A stretch of 64,000 nucleotides of DNA from Polychytrium aggregatum (GCF_025602895.1 NW_026516276.1:124001-188000); one strand, 5' to 3'. Numbered from the stretch's first letter, positions 24,501 to 35,116 are shown. The notes: generated by a model not told the origin, from the letters alone. Numbers and translations are program-made.

Positions 24501-26731
24501 GGGAAACGTGTTTGGCGGTGAGATAGCGAATTGCAGGCCCTGGACAGTTTGAGCACTTTGGACAGGGATCGCCGGTTGCAGGGAAGTGTATCCGTTCTGG
24601 AAGTTTGGCCAGGGACGAATGTTCAGTGGCAAGTCAGCCTCGACAGGCGATAGGCCCACAGTGTACGCGGCAGTTCGGTGCGGACACGGCTTCGAAAACG
24701 CACGTACCATGCGAAGTTCTGGGGCGCGGGTGGAAGTGTTGGAGCCTGCTTCTCCATATTCGATCCACTGTGCGCTGTCACCTGCAGGGAGCTCATGCAT
24801 AATAAATGAATTCCAAGCCTGGAATCCGCCATCGAGTAGAATTGGTGGTTGCTTCAGGGTCTTGTCAAACTCCATCTCGTGGATCAGTCGCATAAATTTG
24901 CGCAAAATTCCGGCCGGGCTGTTGGCTGTCGAGGCCCCGTCATGATAAATCATAATGTCAAACTCGTTTCGTCGGTAGAATAGACTCTTCGCCTCGGCAT
25001 CGTGTCCAAGCGATGCCAGATGCTCTTCAAGATCCCGTGCGGACTCGCTTGAAACGCAGGTGGTAGAGGTGGTGTTGATATCAGCGACGGCACGCATCCG
25101 TGAAGCCACAGCGATCAACGCTCCCGCCCGAAAAACTTCATTTTCACTATTATACCTGATTTCCACGGACCCTGGCTCAATCAAAACAATGCCACCGGGC
25201 GGCTTTCCATCGCTCCGGCTCACCCGTGGCCAGCGGATATGTCCATCAACAAATTCTTCAGTAGGACGGATATCCACGACAATCACGCGGCTTTTTCCTG
25301 TGCCTGCTTGAGTCAACCCTCGGTACAGGTCCTGCGCTGAAATACGCGGATACTGGCTTTGGATGGGAGCCGTCGACACCGGCCGGGGCTGGGGCTGGGG
25401 CTGGGCGCTGGTGAGAGCCGGCCGATATCCTGGAGCGGCAGCGGACTTGAGAGATGCTGCGCTGCTGGATGCATATTGTGGGACCAAAGGAACATGTGAT
25501 GGCAGGGGTGGGGTGTTGGACGGCACTAAAGGCACGCTGGAATATGCAGCAGGTACCAAAGGCACGCTGGAATACGCAGCAGGTACTATAGGCGCACCGG
25601 AATACGCAGCGGACCGGATCGATGCCGATGGGCTGAGCTGGGGGTTGGCTGTGGCTGGAGTCGAGGCTGCAGGTATTGCAGCGGCCACATTTGAGGTCAA
25701 AGCAATGCTGGCTCCATGGCTCGCCGGGGATGATACTGGTTGGGCCGGGGTGGCTGTCTGCGAGCCAGAAGCAGAGCTGGCCGAGATGCTGGTTCGTGCT
25801 GTGGGTCCTGATCCGGTGGCATTCTTCTCGATCATCCTGGGCGACGATAGCAAGACAATAACACTCAGTGCACTCAGTCGGCGTGCTCGATGATCATCTG
25901 TATCCATGAGCTATTCCGTGGGCTGCTCTTGAGGCAGTCGAGCCAAACTTACGCTTTTACTTCAGGCTTGAGTTGCTCGAGCAGCGTTAGAGCCCCACCG
26001 ATACGCTGGTGGCAACGGTAGAATGAAACGGTTATTGCAATTCTTTCTACGCACTTCAAACGAGAGTAGCGATAGAGTGCTTGGAGAGCATCACCCGATG
26101 TGGTTCGACGAATAATCAGAGGGGGGGGGAAGGACGCCTACCTTGTACAAATCTGCAACGCTTGCATCCTGTTTGTAATCCTTCCCTTTTGGCAGCACTT
26201 TGGTGAACACTCTATTGGATGAGCAGGTGAGCCGAGGTTCGTGTCCGAGGTCAGCAAGGGTTTTGTAGGGCTCCGCGGCGGTCTCATTTCTGTCTCAGAC
26301 ACTGGTGGAGGGAGGAGGGCAGCGCAAGCACAGTGCGTCGGGGATGTAGGGCAGACCCTTGCAACTCATCCATCATCGTACATAACGCTTCGGTAGAGGA
26401 GGATATACGCATCGAGATATTCGCCCTTCTCGGAAGCCGCCTGGCCCTGCAAGCAGCATATAGTTAGCTCGACAGATCGATGTAGCAAATGCAATCAACA
26501 CCCGGCTCTCGTAGCGGAAAGTCTGGCGACCGCCACGGGTTTGCATAAATATCAGCGAGGTGCTGCAGGGCAGCAAATTTCCGCATCGGTCCAATCCGAG
26601 GTAGCACCCACTTCATTGAGGAGAGATATAACGGTCCTCTGAATGAATTTGGCCTGGTAATTCTTTGCAACGAGCTCCTGCGCTTCCTTGTCCAGACCAT
26701 GGTGGATTTCGTCGAGAGATTTGCTTGTCAT
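21588..26731 (-). CDS. DOA4: Ubiquitin-specific protease with USP8-dimer and rhodanese domains (Doa4/Ubp5/USP8 type)
   Basis: Exons (minus): 26731-26612, 26446-26382, 26211-26142, 26005-25953, 25836-25156, then 25047 to 23567 (probably with one small intron at 24707-24639), 23375-23242, 23177-23010, 22930-22820, 22708-22563, 22379-22230, 22154-22062, 21916-21800 and 21677-21588. The N-terminal helical USP8-dimer domain spans the first four exons (EKGEYLDAYILLYRSV). A rhodanese fold (VIVVDIRPTEEFVDGHI, PPILLDGGFQAW) follows, then a long Gln/Pro/Ser linker. The USP core shows the Cys box GLKNMGNTCYMNS, QFQGDEQHDSQEFL, two CxxC zinc pairs (TCLTCGK, HCPKCK) and the His box GGLNGGHYTAYVKN. This order is that of endosomal enzymes that recycle ubiquitin from ESCRT cargo. 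The start at 26731 is chosen over an upstream in-frame start (27073) because homology begins there. Confidence 0.9.
23381..23419. repeat. 12-bp tandem repeat in a USP intron
   Basis: Copies of AGCACGATAGGG/GGGCACGATAGA stand in tandem just upstream (minus sense) of the acceptor at 23376. The exon starts with the 16-bp perfect palindrome GACGGAAGCTTCCGTC (23361-23376). Confidence 0.7.
25528..25617 (-). repeat. 30-bp coding tandem repeat in the USP linker
   Basis: Three imperfect 30-bp copies encode repeats of the form VPAAYSSVPL in the Ala/Pro/Ser-rich region between the USP8-dimer and rhodanese domains. The frame is kept throughout. Confidence 0.8.
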
Positions 26732-27208
26732 GTTTGTCGACCCAGGGCTGGGATGCGGCGAATGGCTGGCGGAGCTGGAGAGACCAAATGGATGGGCTGG
26801 TGCTCTAGCCTTGCTGGTGGTCGATCTGGCGTTGCTTGGGACGGTCGGGGGGCGGCTGGTCTGGAGCGTTGCTGGCCGGAGCTCACAGATACCGTCGCTG
26901 GCGGGAGCGGCTCGGTTTCTTGGCGGCGCTTCTTCGGACCAGGATTGTTCCGCCGCACTCGAGTCGGGTCGAGCCGGGTCGAGTGCTGGAATGCGACCAA
27001 GCACATCGCCGTGAGACCCATCAGCGAATCTCAACGCCGCGACCGTCGCAGAGAGGAATCGGCTTTGAGCCATGCGGTTTAATGTGGAAAATCAAACGTC
27101 TATATTCTTGTGCACAAGCGCGGGCACCGGCACCAGCGAGCCATGCGGGTTGCCGACATCCCACTCGCACACTTGCCCAGATCGCCAGCGAACAGAGGTG
27201 CGGACGCT
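26732..27208. promoter_or_regulatory. Upstream region of the USP gene
   Basis: 477 bp between the stop of the seven-TM gene and the USP start (both -). An in-frame extension of the USP reading frame (to 27073) is rich in Pro/Ala/Ser/Arg and lacks homology; I treat it as 5' leader. The GGGTCGAGCCGGGTCGAGTG duplication lies at ~26966-26985. Confidence 0.5.
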
Positions 27209-28476
27209 CTATTCGCATCCGCAATAGTACTTCATAAACACCTCCCAGTCCAGCTTGCCACGGACAATCTCGGAAGTCGGATCCTCGTTTCGAGCAAGGC
27301 TGTCGAGGGCCTCTTGAATGAGTCTCTCGTTTTGGAAGAGCACAAGCGAACAAGAAATGCCCTTGCAGATATAGATTGCTGCCAGCATGGTAGCCCCGAG
27401 CGTCGGTGTCTCGGGAAATAGATGTACCATGCCCACCAGCGGAAGCGACAGGAGGGCGGTGAGCAGCACCGTAGATTCAAAGGAAGACCTGATGGTGTCG
27501 AGGGTGCGATACATCAGCAGATTGGCTCATAGTCGCGATCGACACCCACCCATTCCCACCGGCGGCTTGCTCAGAATGGAGCCCAAAATTATGTATACGC
27601 CATACCAGGCAGCGGTCCAGCGACAGGACGAGGTCTTGGATTTGTAGAGACATCGGGATAGGACCGACATGACAACGAGCTCGACGTAGACCGCATACAG
27701 CAGCGGTGCAAAGGGATCAATCATTACACCGCTTACGGTAAACATATAGTACAGGAACAAAAGGGCTGAGAGGAAACGGATTGTGGACAAGTGAGCAGTT
27801 TGTAGGCATGCTGCAGCAGTCAACTCGACAGAGGGGTAGCGAAGCGCCTTGTCAGAAATGCACATCCGATACATACAGTATATGAGAATGACGATGCCGA
27901 CGCACGTAAGGCTGATCAGGTACCAGACAAAGGGCGTGCGCCAGGCCGAAGATGGTTTGTTGAACTTGTCAAATCCAACGACAATGGGAACCATCGTCAC
28001 GAAGGAAAGTCCGATGAGACCGAACCACCTGGAAACAAGCGTTTGGGAGGCATCAATTCCGTGGCCCCATCCGATCACGATATCGACAGCAGCCACTTGC
28101 ATGGGAACCTGCAGCCCAGAGCCTTCTCGATTCGTGGCAACTCACACAAAAAATGGTGGTATTGGCTCCAAGAGGCCACACTGCACAACCATGTGGATAA
28201 CAATTGAAAAGAGCAGTCCCTGAGATCCGTCGATCAACGACTGCAACAGATAGACGCGCCGATGGAACTCTGGGTTTGGGAAGAATGGGTGGTGGTGATC
28301 AGCAAGAGCCGTGGGCGATCCGTTGCGCGTTTGCTGGAGAGGGGCTTGCAGCAGCGCAGGCGGATTCAGCACACACCTCGACTAATGAGATGGCAGGGAA
28401 TAATGCCGATATCGATTTTGATGTCCTTGGATTCCATATCAGGGACACTGAGCTTTTCATCAGGCGTTGGTGGCAT
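27209..28476 (-). CDS. Seven-transmembrane, receptor-like protein of unknown family
   Basis: Four exons in phase: 28476-28377, 28269-28146, 28028-27606 and 27488-27209; 308 aa. Seven hydrophobic helices are evident: GLLFSIVIHMVVQCG, WFGLIGLSFVTMVPIVVGF, FVWYLISLTCVGIVILIYCM, FLSALLFLYYMFTVSGV, PLLYAVYVELVVMSVL, STVLLTALLSLPLVGMVHLF and ATMLAAIYICKGISCSLVLF. The short C-terminal tail ends KLDWEVFMKYYCGCE. Helix count, loop lengths and the tail leading toward an RGS-like start are compatible with fungal GPCR-like proteins, but I cannot name a family. An upstream exon could exist: a good acceptor at ~28514 keeps frame with ATG 28476, and a hydrophobic stretch GGLILFAYIFKRC lies near 28740. Confidence 0.6.
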
Positions 28477-29494
28477 GGCGAGCAGAGATAATGCGATAGA
28501 GCGCTGCAATGACAAGTCTGGCGGAGGCTGTTATGAGCTCAGATGGATCCGGACGAGTAGACTCAGCCAGCGGTCTACGACCAAGGGAAATACGACCTCG
28601 AGCACGCATGCTTTCTGACAGCGTCCTTGTCGCGGCACCGGCTTGTTGATCTTACCAGGAGAGGATATCGGAATGAACAACTCGTGCGCCCTGCAGAGCT
28701 TGGCGATCCCCCCCCCTTCCGGACATCGTTTGAATATATAGGCAAACAGGATGAGCCCGCCCATTCTCTGAGGCAGCAGCGGAAGCGCATCGATCCGGAC
28801 GTGACGAACAGCGCTGATCCTAGCAACGATCGATTGCGGGGCCTGTTGGCGCGCTCGGTTGTTTGGCCGCCAACGAGGATGCCGTCCAGGGCTCCGATCC
28901 CTGAGACAACAACGGCAGGCCAGCCCCCGGCTGCTTCGTCTCAAGGAGAGGGACACTTGGTCATCGCTCGCCAAGGACAGCCCGCTCGCCAAAGCGGCGC
29001 TGGGTATTCCGGCGGAGCTGATACTCCTCGATACGGCGTTTGGGGCAACGACCACTTCTCCGGATCATGAATCCGCATGTCGCAGCGAGAAGTTGCATCG
29101 TTGACTCCCACGACTCCACCCAGTGGGTGGAGTTGGTGCATCCCATCCAAAGCCGCGGTGCCAATGCTACCCAAGTGTTGCGATATTCTCTCTGTTACAT
29201 TTGCGCGGGCGATCGGGGTAACTGTGGTGATTTTGACCCTTGTGGCGCCCCTTTCATGCAGAAAAGATGCCGCTATATCGAGATCAAACACAGTGATACA
29301 AAAATATGCGAAGATGCGAGCGGTGCAATTTAAAGATGCTGGTCTCTTCCTCAACTGTTTCAGACAGGGCAAGGAACCGATACGGGACGTGGGTGGTGTC
29401 AAGAAACACAGGGAGGGGGTCGGTGAGCGGGAGGGAGCGGGCACACGGCTGCCACGATAGAGCCCAAGCCAATGCAAGGGCACGACAGCGGCGC
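28477..29494. other. Region between the seven-TM gene and TIM50
   Basis: About 1 kb, upstream of the seven-TM start and downstream of TIM50 (both -). It must contain the seven-TM promoter and may hold one or two 5' exons of that gene (see that entry). Other long frames on both strands lack recognisable protein. No tandem array was noticed. Confidence 0.5.
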
Positions 29495-31676
29495 TCAGTT
29501 GCCTTGCTGCGGCTGACCAGGCATCGGCACAGAGCCGGACAGATAGTCAAAGAACTTGTAGTTGCCGTCTTTCAGCTTCTCCATGTGCTCGTTCATCTGC
29601 TTCTCCTGTTCCTTCATAGCATCGGCAAGCTGCTTCTCCATCTCGACCTTGTCCTTCTCGAAGGCCTGGCGCTCCTGCTTGGCCAACATTTCGATCTGAC
29701 TGATGACATTTGGTGTGGTCTGGGGCGTGAACGAGCGTCCAAAGAGAGCGGCCGTGACTCCGCTGATCCCTGAGGCGGGGGGAGGAGGGAGAAGCTTGTC
29801 GAATTCGCCGCGCATCCACTCCTTGTGGGCCGACCAGGCATCGCCAATATTGCTGGGTCCCGCAGCGCGGATCTGCTTCAAAAGGGGTCTAAGGTCGTCG
29901 ATCTGAAGCATCATGCCCAGGAAAGCGAGCTCTGCGGAGGCATTGAAGACTATGGTCAATGAAGGCCGTGCCACTGGTAGCGACCGGGAAGTGCATGCCT
30001 GGGCCTCTGACCGGCTTGGCTGTTCCGCTCTCGGATTTCGACAGCGGCCGACATGGCACGGGCGGAGGTGCACAGAGAAGACGTCAAGCAGGAAAGCTCA
30101 CCGTCAAGGAAAGCCGACAATTTCCTGAGCTCATCATCACCCTTCTCGCCATTCCATTTTTGGAGGGGCATGCCGTTTTCAGGCTGGAGTTGGTAGGCGC
30201 TTGGGTTGATATCAACAATGATACACTTTTTCGGATCGCGGTTGGTGACACTCAGATCCTTGACATACTCGGTGCCAATAGAGGTGGTTGCATCCCGATA
30301 GAGGCGATAACAAGCAAAGCGATAGGGATCGAGGGCTTGGATGATCGGATCGCCGACCTAAGCCAGACAACGGCAAGGCGCAAGTACCGAGAACGAACAA
30401 AGCAGCGTGGTGGATCGAGACGGTCAAACAATGCCACGGCGCAAGGAACGATAGTGTGCGAGAGCGACCGTGAATTGACGCCAAGCCAGAGGGGTGGCAT
30501 GTGGGTCATATATCTGGCGCAGGACTCGAGTGACGGCGGCAAAGGACACCATGCAGCCACAACACGCAACAAATCATCGCGAAACTTACATAGTTGAGAG
30601 AGTCGGTCCAGATGACAACTTCGTAGAAGCGAGAAAGATAGGCCAGGAGATCCTTGGCACCAGGACGGATAGCAACCTTCCAGCCCACGGATTTCTATCG
30701 TACATGTCATGACCGGGCCGGTAAAAAAAACGGCATGCAAGTCAGAAAGCGAGCGGCGTGAGTTGGCTTTGTGGCCTCTCGGATCCGACGGATCCAATAG
30801 TGTCAGCATCAGAGGCACACATTGCTGGTTCGGACAGCTGTGCACAACCATACATACATCGAAAACGGGATGGACGAGAGAGTCATTGAGCTCGATGAAG
30901 AGGGTGTACGGGCGACCGTATGGCTCGGGCAGCGGGTCCGGAAGGAACTTTTTGCTCTCGTCGGGTCTGATCGTGAGGCTGGCTTTGTTGGTGGTGCTGA
31001 TGCCGAGAGTTCGCAAGACCCTCTGGTGGTGGGTATCATCGGGGTGGTTAGGGTCCTTGTCGATGCCTAAGAAAGATCGGACCGACGAGTATTAGTCGGT
31101 GCTCGATAGCAAGACACGCGAACTATGTGCTCTGCGGCATTGTCGATCGGCCACCAGGAGCACCACAGAGGGCGATGCCTTACCCAGCAAGATGTACGTT
31201 CCGATGGCACTGGTGATGACAGCGAGGGACATGGAGTTGTAGAATTTGGCATTTCTCTTTTTCTCGGATGCTTCAAAGGCCTTGCGCTTGATGCGAAGCT
31301 CCTCAAGCTGCTCGTCGGTCAGCTCTTGCTCGCTCTCCTGCTGGTCAAAGGTGGCTGGACGCTGTGTGGCTTTGGGCTGAGCTCCAGCATCGGCCGCAGC
31401 AGCATTCGCGGCGGACGACTGCTGCTGCGACTCAGTGTTCATGGCTTTCTTCTGTTCGCGGAGGCGCTGGGCGGCCAAGGCTTGCGAGAATAGATCAGAT
31501 CCATCGGTAACGGGGGGTTGCTGTGGGCCGGGTTTGTCGCCGTTTTGGGTTGCGAAAGCTCGGGCGGGGCGAACAAGCGCAGCCCGGACAGGGAGCGAGG
31601 CCAGAGGATTGCTGGGGCGGAGGAGCGGGCAGCCGAGAAGGGCCCTGGATCTCAGGAGCACTCGGTGAGAGGCCAT
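29495..31676 (-). CDS. TIM50: TIM50, receptor subunit of the mitochondrial TIM23 translocase
   Basis: Five exons in phase: 31676-31184, 31066-30858, 30694-30590, 30357-30102 and 29949-29495; 505 aa. Exon 1 encodes an Arg-rich presequence (HRVLLRSRALLGCPLLR), a Gln/Ala linker, a charged helix and one TM segment (MSLAVITSAIGTYILL). The intermembrane-space part is the FCP1/NIF-like fold: YTLFIELNDSLVHPVFD, GWKVAIRPGAKDLLAYL, YEVVIWTDSLNY, KKCIIVDINPSAYQLQ. The phosphatase signature DxDxT is degenerate here (ELNDS), as in other TIM50 proteins, so a binding rather than catalytic role is expected. The C-terminal ~110 residues form a coiled coil (EKDKVEMEKQLADAMKEQ). TIM50 receives presequences emerging from TOM and seals TIM23 at rest. 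Confidence 0.95.
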
Positions 31677-31870
31677 GGTGCGGGTGGGTGTCGCTGGGAA
31701 GTAGCCAAAGACGCAAGACAGACAGTCCCAGAACAGATCGCCTCGGGGCGCAGGAACGAGAGTCGCCAGCCAGATCGCGACCGCAAGGACAAATTTTTTT
31801 CCAGGGCGTTCTGTGGCGGCGCCGGGCGGTTCTGTGCTGCCTGCGTATGCCTTTGGGCTGCTTGAACAGC

Positions 31871-31953
31871 AAGATTGAAACCTCGCTCATGGACGGCAAG
31901 ATTGAGACCTCGCTCATGGACGGCAAGATTGAGACCCCGCTCATGGACGGCAG
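31871..31953. repeat. 27-bp tandem repeat, three copies
   Basis: The unit GCAAGATTGAGACCTCGCTC then ATGGACG occurs three times with single-base differences, about 200 bp upstream of the TIM50 start. It is a clean minisatellite in non-coding DNA. Confidence 0.9.
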
Positions 31954-32127
31954 CCAGCCCGCATGCCGCGGTCATTCGACAGCGCTGGAACCACGGCTCC
32001 ACGAAGGTGAGCAGCAGTTCGCGCCAACACCCCGGACTATGTTGATACCAAGACATTTGGAGCTGTCCGAATGGCCGATTGCATACATTACATTACATTA
32101 CATTACATTGCAATGCCAGCGCCTCGC

Positions 32128-32261
32128 AACACACGATATCGATGTGCCTGCCAATCATCGCCACAGGAGATCGGCCAGATGTATTCGAGGGCGTATTCAC
32201 CGAACCAACGAGCACCACTCGATTGCTAACCAAGACGGGAAACAATCGCACGGCCGAGATC
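32128..32261. mobile_element. Fragment related to the 16449-16857 element
   Basis: CATCGCCACAGGAGATCGGC and AAGACGGGAAACAATCGCAC here match CATCGCCACAGGAGATCGAC and AGGACGGGAAACAATCTCAC in the element at ~16671 and ~16747, in the same order and orientation with similar spacing. I could not find terminal repeats on either side, so this is a fragment. Confidence 0.65.
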
Positions 32262-32365
32262 ATGCGATCCGCAGAGTATCCGCCTCGGGCCAGTTGCTTG
32301 CTGCAATCGGGTTGAAAGAAGCTTCCCAAAACAGGCACTGCTCGGACCTGCTTTGCTGTAACGAG

Positions 32366-33598
32366 CTAACCGCTCCCAAACAGACTGCCAAGCACAGCAG
32401 CTTTACTCTTGGAGGCAGGGATTCGTTGCTGCTGTTGCTGTTGCTGTTGCTGCTGGGCCTCGCTATCAATGACCTTGCGCTGCTTGAATCTGCGGCGGAT
32501 TGCGGCGGTGGCTTCCTCGACGGACGCAGCAGAGGCAGCGTTCACCGCCGGTGTGGCCAACACCTCGCCAGTTGAAGACGAGTCCTCGATCTGTCGCTTC
32601 CGGCTCTTCCTGGCCTCGATGCCCTCGATCATCTTGGCTTTCTCGACATTCTTGATATAGACCTTGTTCTCTCTCTTGGCCTGAGACATCTCGGCCTTGA
32701 GTTTTTGGTCGCGGACGGCGCGCTCATAGGCAATCTGCTCGGTCAAGTGCTGCCATTTGAACCGCGGAAGGTACTTGATCGTCCAGATGTCATCGTAATA
32801 GTAACTTCGCTTCTTTCCACCAATCTTGTTGTTGTTCAAGCGCTCGGCCACCAAACGGCCGACCTTCTTGTCCATGAACTCGACCCAGCCTTCGGTGTAA
32901 TTCTTTCGCCTGTTTCCCTTGTATTTTTTGCGCCGCGCAGCAATCTTGGGGTCTTCTGGAACCAAATAGACTCGCCCGATCTCCCCGTACTGCGAGAGCA
33001 GCTGCCGAACCTTGATGGGCTTCATGAACGGTGGTATCCGCGACAGATAGCAGACGCCGGTTTTTTCGACCTTGGCTTGGAACTTGGCCAGCGCCGCCGG
33101 AGTGAGGGCTTTGCCGTTCGGAAGAACAGTCGCCTGGACGGGGTCTGTGTTGCCGTCCTGGTCTGCGTCCTCTCGTCGCAGCAAGTTTCCTTCGCTGTTA
33201 CTGTCGTCATCGCTATATTCTTCCTCCTGCGCTTTCCCGCCGCTCTTATCATCGACCAGATGATCGGCATCGAGGTCATCGCTAACACTGGCGTTGCTTG
33301 ATTGATCATTGGCGCTGTCCTCAAAGGCTGCGAAGCGTGGATCAGAGCTTTGCTGGGCGACTCGTTTGGCTCGAGGCACACGACGAAGAGACGCCTTCTT
33401 GTTGCTGGTATCGGCTTCGCCATCGGAAGAAGAGCTCCCCTCATCGCCGGAGTGGGGCTGCAGCTTGGCCAGCGGACCCTTGCTCTTCCGGGACTTGGAG
33501 AACTTGCGTTCCTCGACTAGGGTCTCATCGTCAACGTCGCGCTCATCGTGGTCGGAGAGGTTGTGGAAATCAGGGCCCTTGGAGCGCTTCTTGACCAT
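32366..33598 (-). CDS. ESF2: ESF2/ABT1-family ribosome biogenesis protein
   Basis: One uninterrupted 410-aa frame, the only long intronless gene here. An acidic, Ser/Lys-rich N-terminus (~150 aa) is followed by the family's RRM-like domain: GVCYLSRIPPFMKPIKVRQL, LLSQYGEIGRVYLVPED, NYTEGWVEFMDKKVGRLVAE, IGGKKRSYYYDDIWTIKYL and LPRFKWQHLTEQIAYERAVR. A basic helix follows, then a short poly-Gln run (~32436-32465) near the C-terminus. ESF2 acts in the small-subunit processome, stimulating the helicase Dbp8 and early cleavages of pre-18S rRNA in the nucleolus. It lies head to head with PNO1, another 18S maturation factor. Confidence 0.93.
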   Translation of the reverse strand: MVKKRSKGPDFHNLSDHDERDVDDETLVEERKFSKSRKSKGPLAKLQPHSGDEGSSSSDGEADTSNKKASLRRVPRAKRVAQQSSDPRFAAFEDSANDQSSNASVSDDLDADHLVDDKSGGKAQEEEYSDDDSNSEGNLLRREDADQDGNTDPVQATVLPNGKALTPAALAKFQAKVEKTGVCYLSRIPPFMKPIKVRQLLSQYGEIGRVYLVPEDPKIAARRKKYKGNRRKNYTEGWVEFMDKKVGRLVAERLNNNKIGGKKRSYYYDDIWTIKYLPRFKWQHLTEQIAYERAVRDQKLKAEMSQAKRENKVYIKNVEKAKMIEGIEARKSRKRQIEDSSSTGEVLATPAVNAASAASVEEATAAIRRRFKQRKVIDSEAQQQQQQQQQQRIPASKSKAAVLGSLFGSG

Positions 33599-34031
33599 GA
33601 CGGCGGATCAGCGGGGTGCTATATGGCAGCAGGCGGAGGAGAGCGGTGGTGCTGCCCGTTGCTGGTTGCTCGTTGCTGGTTGCTGCTTGCTGGTTGGATC
33701 TGGCCGGCGCCCGAAATGAATTAAATTTTTTGTTTTGCAACTCCGATGTCACGTGGACGCGGCCAATCAGGGCGCTGCGTCGGGCAACTTTTTTTTTTTG
33801 GGCCGGCCAGCGCAGCGCAAGGACCCAGCCGCCGCCCGGCACACCACCGGCGCGGCCGTATAAATCCACGGCGGCCCTGCGATCCCTGCCTCTTGCTCTT
33901 CGTCCAAATCCTCCTCCACCAGGTATGCGACGGCGCCAGGTCCCTCTTGCCTCTGCGTCCGACGCACCAATACCGTCTGCTAACCCGCCGCGCCGGCTTC
34001 GTGTTCGCCACAGTCCCCTTGCCTCAGCGCC
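33599..34031. promoter_or_regulatory. Shared divergent promoter of ESF2 and PNO1
   Basis: 433 bp separate the two start codons. A TATA-like TATAAAT lies at 33859-33865, 167 bp before PNO1's ATG. An A/T-rich stretch lies at 33718-33737, closer to ESF2. A tandem GTTGCTGGTTGCT repeat occurs at ~33657-33692 and a run of T at 33789-33799. A donor-like GGTATGCG (~33921) and acceptor-like CCACAG (~34008-34013) could bound a 5'UTR intron of PNO1; this is a guess. Confidence 0.6.
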
Positions 34032-35116
34032 ATGTCTGACAACGAAGAAATGGCCGATGTCATCGAGCCCTCGGAGCTCGCCGGGCCAACCCCCATGGAC
34101 TCGGATGCCAAGAAGCGCCGTGCGTACAGAAAAAAGAAGGCGGAGAAGCCAAAGTTCGATGCGCTGAAGCCCTCGGAGATGGGCGTAAGTAGATGTGTCT
34201 GTGGCAGACAGACTTTGCTGTGCCCCGCAAACACAGACTCCCGACAGACAGTTCGAAATGATGAGATTCATATAGAGTCAAGCCCTGAACATACATCTTG
34301 ATGCATAACCTTTTATTTCTGACTACGAACCATGAGGATGGGCGAGATTGTGCTGGTGCTGGCGAGGAATGTTTCCCCACTGGCTGTTCCTTGGCGCTCC
34401 TAACCCGCCGGTCGTTGGACCTTTCTTTCTCAGAGCGGCAAAGCACAGTATCGCAAGGTCCCGATTCCGCCGCATCGCATGACCCCTCTCAAGAAGGACT
34501 GGCTCCAGATCTACACGCCCCTGGTCGACAATCTCAAGCTTCATGTGCGCATGAACGTCCAGGCCCGTGCTGTCGAAATCAAGACCTCCGCCGACACCCA
34601 GGAAGAGGGAGCGATCCAGAAAGCCGCCGATTTTGTGCGAGCATACGCTTTGGGCTTCGAAGTCGGGGTGAGCAAACCGTGCATCGTGCGCCCTGTCGCA
34701 CTTTTGTGCTTCCGCCGCTTGCCTCTTGTTGCAGCGACCAGACAGATGCCCTTGTCAGTCAGCGCATTGACAGTCGGCTCTCTTCACCAACCCCACAGGA
34801 CGCCATGGCCCTGATCCGGATGGATGACCTGTATCTGGATACTTTTGAGATCAAGGACGTCAAGACCCTCGGCGGCGATAACCTGTCGCGAGCGATCGGT
34901 CGCATTGTCGGAAAAGACGGCAAGACCAAGTACACCATCGAGAACACCACCCGGACTCGTATCGTCGTTGCTGACACCAAAATCCACATCCTGGGGAGCT
35001 TCCAGAACATCAAGATTGCCCGCGATGCTGTCGTCAACTTGATTCTGGGCTCCACACCCGGCAAGGTCTATACCACCCTGAGGACCATCAGCTCCCGGCT
35101 GAAGGAGCGGATGTAG
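34032..35116 (+). CDS. PNO1: PNO1/DIM2, KH-domain pre-rRNA processing factor
   Basis: Three phase-0 exons: 34032-34184, 34434-34667 and 34799-35116; 234 aa. The acidic and then basic N-terminus ([20 protein letters not shown]) precedes the core [16 protein letters not shown]-like motif (here [16 protein letters not shown]), [40 protein letters not shown] and the KH GxxG loop in [18 protein letters not shown]; it ends [20 protein letters not shown] then [18 protein letters not shown]1 binds the 3' end of 18S rRNA in the pre-40S particle, recruits the dimethylase Dim1 and blocks Nob1 cleavage until late. Length is close to the usual 230-275 aa. Confidence 0.95.

Larger units (their letters stand above)
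31677..32365. other. Intergenic region with tandem repeat and transposon-related sequence
   Basis: 689 bp between TIM50's start (-) and ESF2's stop (-). From TIM50 outward it holds the presumed TIM50 promoter, the 27-bp tandem repeat at 31871-31953, a TTACA microsatellite at ~32087-32107 and sequence related to the element at 16449-16857 (32128-32261). A 350-codon + strand frame across it is not credible (see rejected). Confidence 0.6.

Noticed and set aside
31523-32575. 350-codon plus-strand frame across TIM50's 5' end and ESF2's 3' end
   Set aside because: It overlaps two confident minus-strand genes, a minisatellite and an element fragment. Its translation is compositionally odd with no domain.
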